Positions 62,755 through 64,000 of a DNA stretch of 64,000 nucleotides are shown here, in pieces (the first letter of the stretch is position 1; each line of letters begins with the position of its first letter). This DNA comes from JACPFV01 sp035526825 (GTDB lineage Bacteria > Pseudomonadota > Gammaproteobacteria > Nevskiales > Nevskiaceae): the NCBI GenBank assembly GCA_035526825.1, contig DATLBT010000124.1, positions 1 to 64,000 on the forward strand. Reading direction: 5' to 3'. A program made the position numbers and the translations under genes. The notes under the pieces are model-generated. The model did not search any database and was not told where the DNA came from. It saw only the letters and a program-made list of their open reading frames with translations.

Positions 62755-64000
62755 TCAGCGCAGCTGCATGTAGGGGCTGGACAGCAGCACGGTCGCTGCC
62801 GCACTGGCCATGTAAGCCACCTCGCCCGCCGAGAGGGTCCTTTCCGCATGGCCTCCCGCGACGAAGGCGGCCACGACCGTCTCGTGATCGGCGCTGAGGT
62901 TCCGATGCAGCAGGCTGCTCGCCAGGAGCCGCACCAACTGGCGCGCGGGCATCGCGACATTCGGCACGCGCCGCGCGGCGCGGGTCGAGCTGGTCGGGCC
63001 GGTCGGGCCGGTCGGGCTGATCGTGAGGATTTCCTGCTTGACGTCGCGCTCGCACTCGGCGGCGATGTAATTCCAGCGCGTGATGAACTGGGTGGCGCTC
63101 CCCCAGAAGGTGCCCTTGTCCGGGTAGCCATCCGGGGTAGGCCAGTAACCCGGCAGGTTGCCGCCGTCGCGGACATAGGTCGTCAGGGCCCCGACCACGC
63201 CCTCCGGCACGGCGGGGATCGCGGCAACCGTCCGATTGATGGTCTTGTTGTTCGGTCCCTCGAGCCCGTCCACCACCAGTTTCTGCAGGTAAGACGTCAA
63301 CTCGTCGGGGAGAACTTCGGTTTCCGAAACGTCGAGCGTGCGCAGGAGTCCGACGCCCGCTTCCATCGGCCGCGCAAATTTCTGGTCCGCCGACGCGCTG
63401 AACTCGGGCGACTTGAGGATGTAGCGCAGCACGGTCTTGATGTCGTAGCCCGAGCCGTAGAACGCAGCCGCCGCGCGCGTGACGAGGTCGCCGGACTGGA
63501 TATCGCCGATGTGATCGGGGACATAAGCATTTCCCGGCAGGTCGGAAACGAAATGGCGGCACAGCTTGAAGGCGACGAACTGAGCCGCGTAAGCGACGGC
63601 GTCGCCGGGCGCGCACGCGCTGAAGATCAGGCTCAGCGCCGTGTCGATTTCCGACTGCCCCGTGCCGGCCACCGGCGTGCCGAGAAGGACCTTGTCGCCG
63701 TTGACGTGCCAGCTCGGCAGGTAGGTGTATTCGGCAAACGTCGCGCTGGTGCGCGAGCGGTCCCAGGTGTGCCCGCTGAGGATTGCGGACAAGGCCAGGA
63801 CATCCGGCTGGCCGTAGCCGCGGCCTTCGCCGAGTGTGTGCAACTCCAGCAGCTCACGCGCGTAATTCTGGTTGGGCGTCGGCTTGCGGGATTCGCCGTT
63901 ATTGAGATACCGGCTCATCGCGGTGTCGCGCTGCGACGCGCCGATCATGGTCTTGAAATTGCCGAGCGCGTTGGCGCGGATCACGGTTTGCTGCTCGGCG
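62755..64000 (-). CDS. DUF1800 domain-containing protein (5' partial at window end)
   Basis: The frame stays open to the last base, so the N-terminus lies beyond the window. DUF1800 signature RYLNNGESRKPTPNQNYAREL, then LELHTLGEGRGYGQPDV. A PTGPTGPTSSTRAARR linker near residue 345 of the visible part is odd and collagen-like. Forms the standard pair with the DUF1501 gene 10 bases on. Confidence 0.9.
   Translation of the reverse strand, partial: AEQQTVIRANALGNFKTMIGASQRDTAMSRYLNNGESRKPTPNQNYARELLELHTLGEGRGYGQPDVLALSAILSGHTWDRSRTSATFAEYTYLPSWHVNGDKVLLGTPVAGTGQSEIDTALSLIFSACAPGDAVAYAAQFVAFKLCRHFVSDLPGNAYVPDHIGDIQSGDLVTRAAAAFYGSGYDIKTVLRYILKSPEFSASADQKFARPMEAGVGLLRTLDVSETEVLPDELTSYLQKLVVDGLEGPNNKTINRTVAAIPAVPEGVVGALTTYVRDGGNLPGYWPTPDGYPDKGTFWGSATQFITRWNYIAAECERDVKQEILTISPTGPTGPTSSTRAARRVPNVAMPARQLVRLLASSLLHRNLSADHETVVAAFVAGGHAERTLSAGEVAYMASAAATVLLSSPYMQLR

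Overview
The window is GC-rich, densely packed bacterial chromosome with Gram-negative envelope genes throughout: a TonB-dependent receptor, an RND pump, lipoproteins, SppA, and a HlyD adaptor with a peptidase-ABC exporter. Short overlaps of the GTGA/ATGA type join many gene pairs. TTAGGGG-like heptad repeats occur in three gaps. Together with the protein types this suggests a gammaproteobacterium of the Xanthomonadales (Lysobacter-like) group; that placement is inference. I saw no tRNA, rRNA, transposase, phage or CRISPR array.

Layout. 1-11.1 kb: 3' part of a large-subunit catalase, a PbpG-type peptidase, two small convergent genes, a DHA2 drug transporter, then a leftward run (DUF6351 lipoprotein, small membrane protein, sorbosone-dehydrogenase-like lipoprotein, TonB receptor). 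11.2-18.4 kb: an envelope-stress-like block with BON, YqjD, YqjE and YqjK proteins, two AAA+ activators that lack the sigma-54 contact loop, a histidine-kinase phosphoacceptor domain standing alone, a phospholipase-D/cardiolipin-synthase lipoprotein, a DUF1328 protein and an EF-hand protein. 18.5-25.1 kb: ergothioneine genes egtB-egtD, an RND pump and a putative HExxH metallopeptidase. 25.1-33.8 kb: a stress operon ending in otsB-otsA (trehalose), a CsbD-like gene, the complete GlrK-QseG-GlrR-type two-component operon (leftward), an aspartic protease and a second EF-hand protein. 34-46.9 kb: REC-GGDEF cyclase, isocitrate dehydrogenase fused to CBS domains, argF, nadC, sppA, ahpC-trxB and other housekeeping or redox genes. 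47-53 kb: a putative RiPP cluster with three Cys-rich precursors, a radical SAM enzyme, HlyD and a peptidase-containing ABC exporter. 53-64 kb: greB, an SDR, an RND-type protein fused to a cyclic-nucleotide-binding domain, a LolA-like protein, a large nucleotide cyclase, and a DUF1501/DUF1800 pair cut by the window end.

Two systems stand out. First, five near-perfect sigma-54 promoters (TGGCAC-N5-TTGC) lie in front of small stress or envelope genes and the trehalose operon. Four of them have, upstream, pairs of TGTC-N10-GACA dyads (some half-sites imperfect) whose starts are 63-70 bp apart. That is the site type known for GlrR, and a GlrR with an intact GAFTGA loop is encoded in the middle of the same region. 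This reads as a local GlrR/sigma-54 stress regulon. Second, the 47.1-53 kb cluster encodes three related precursors with a DPxLLExVxxG leader and a C-X8-C-X6-C-X5-C core, one radical SAM maturase and a leader-cleaving exporter. I do not recognise it as a described RiPP class.
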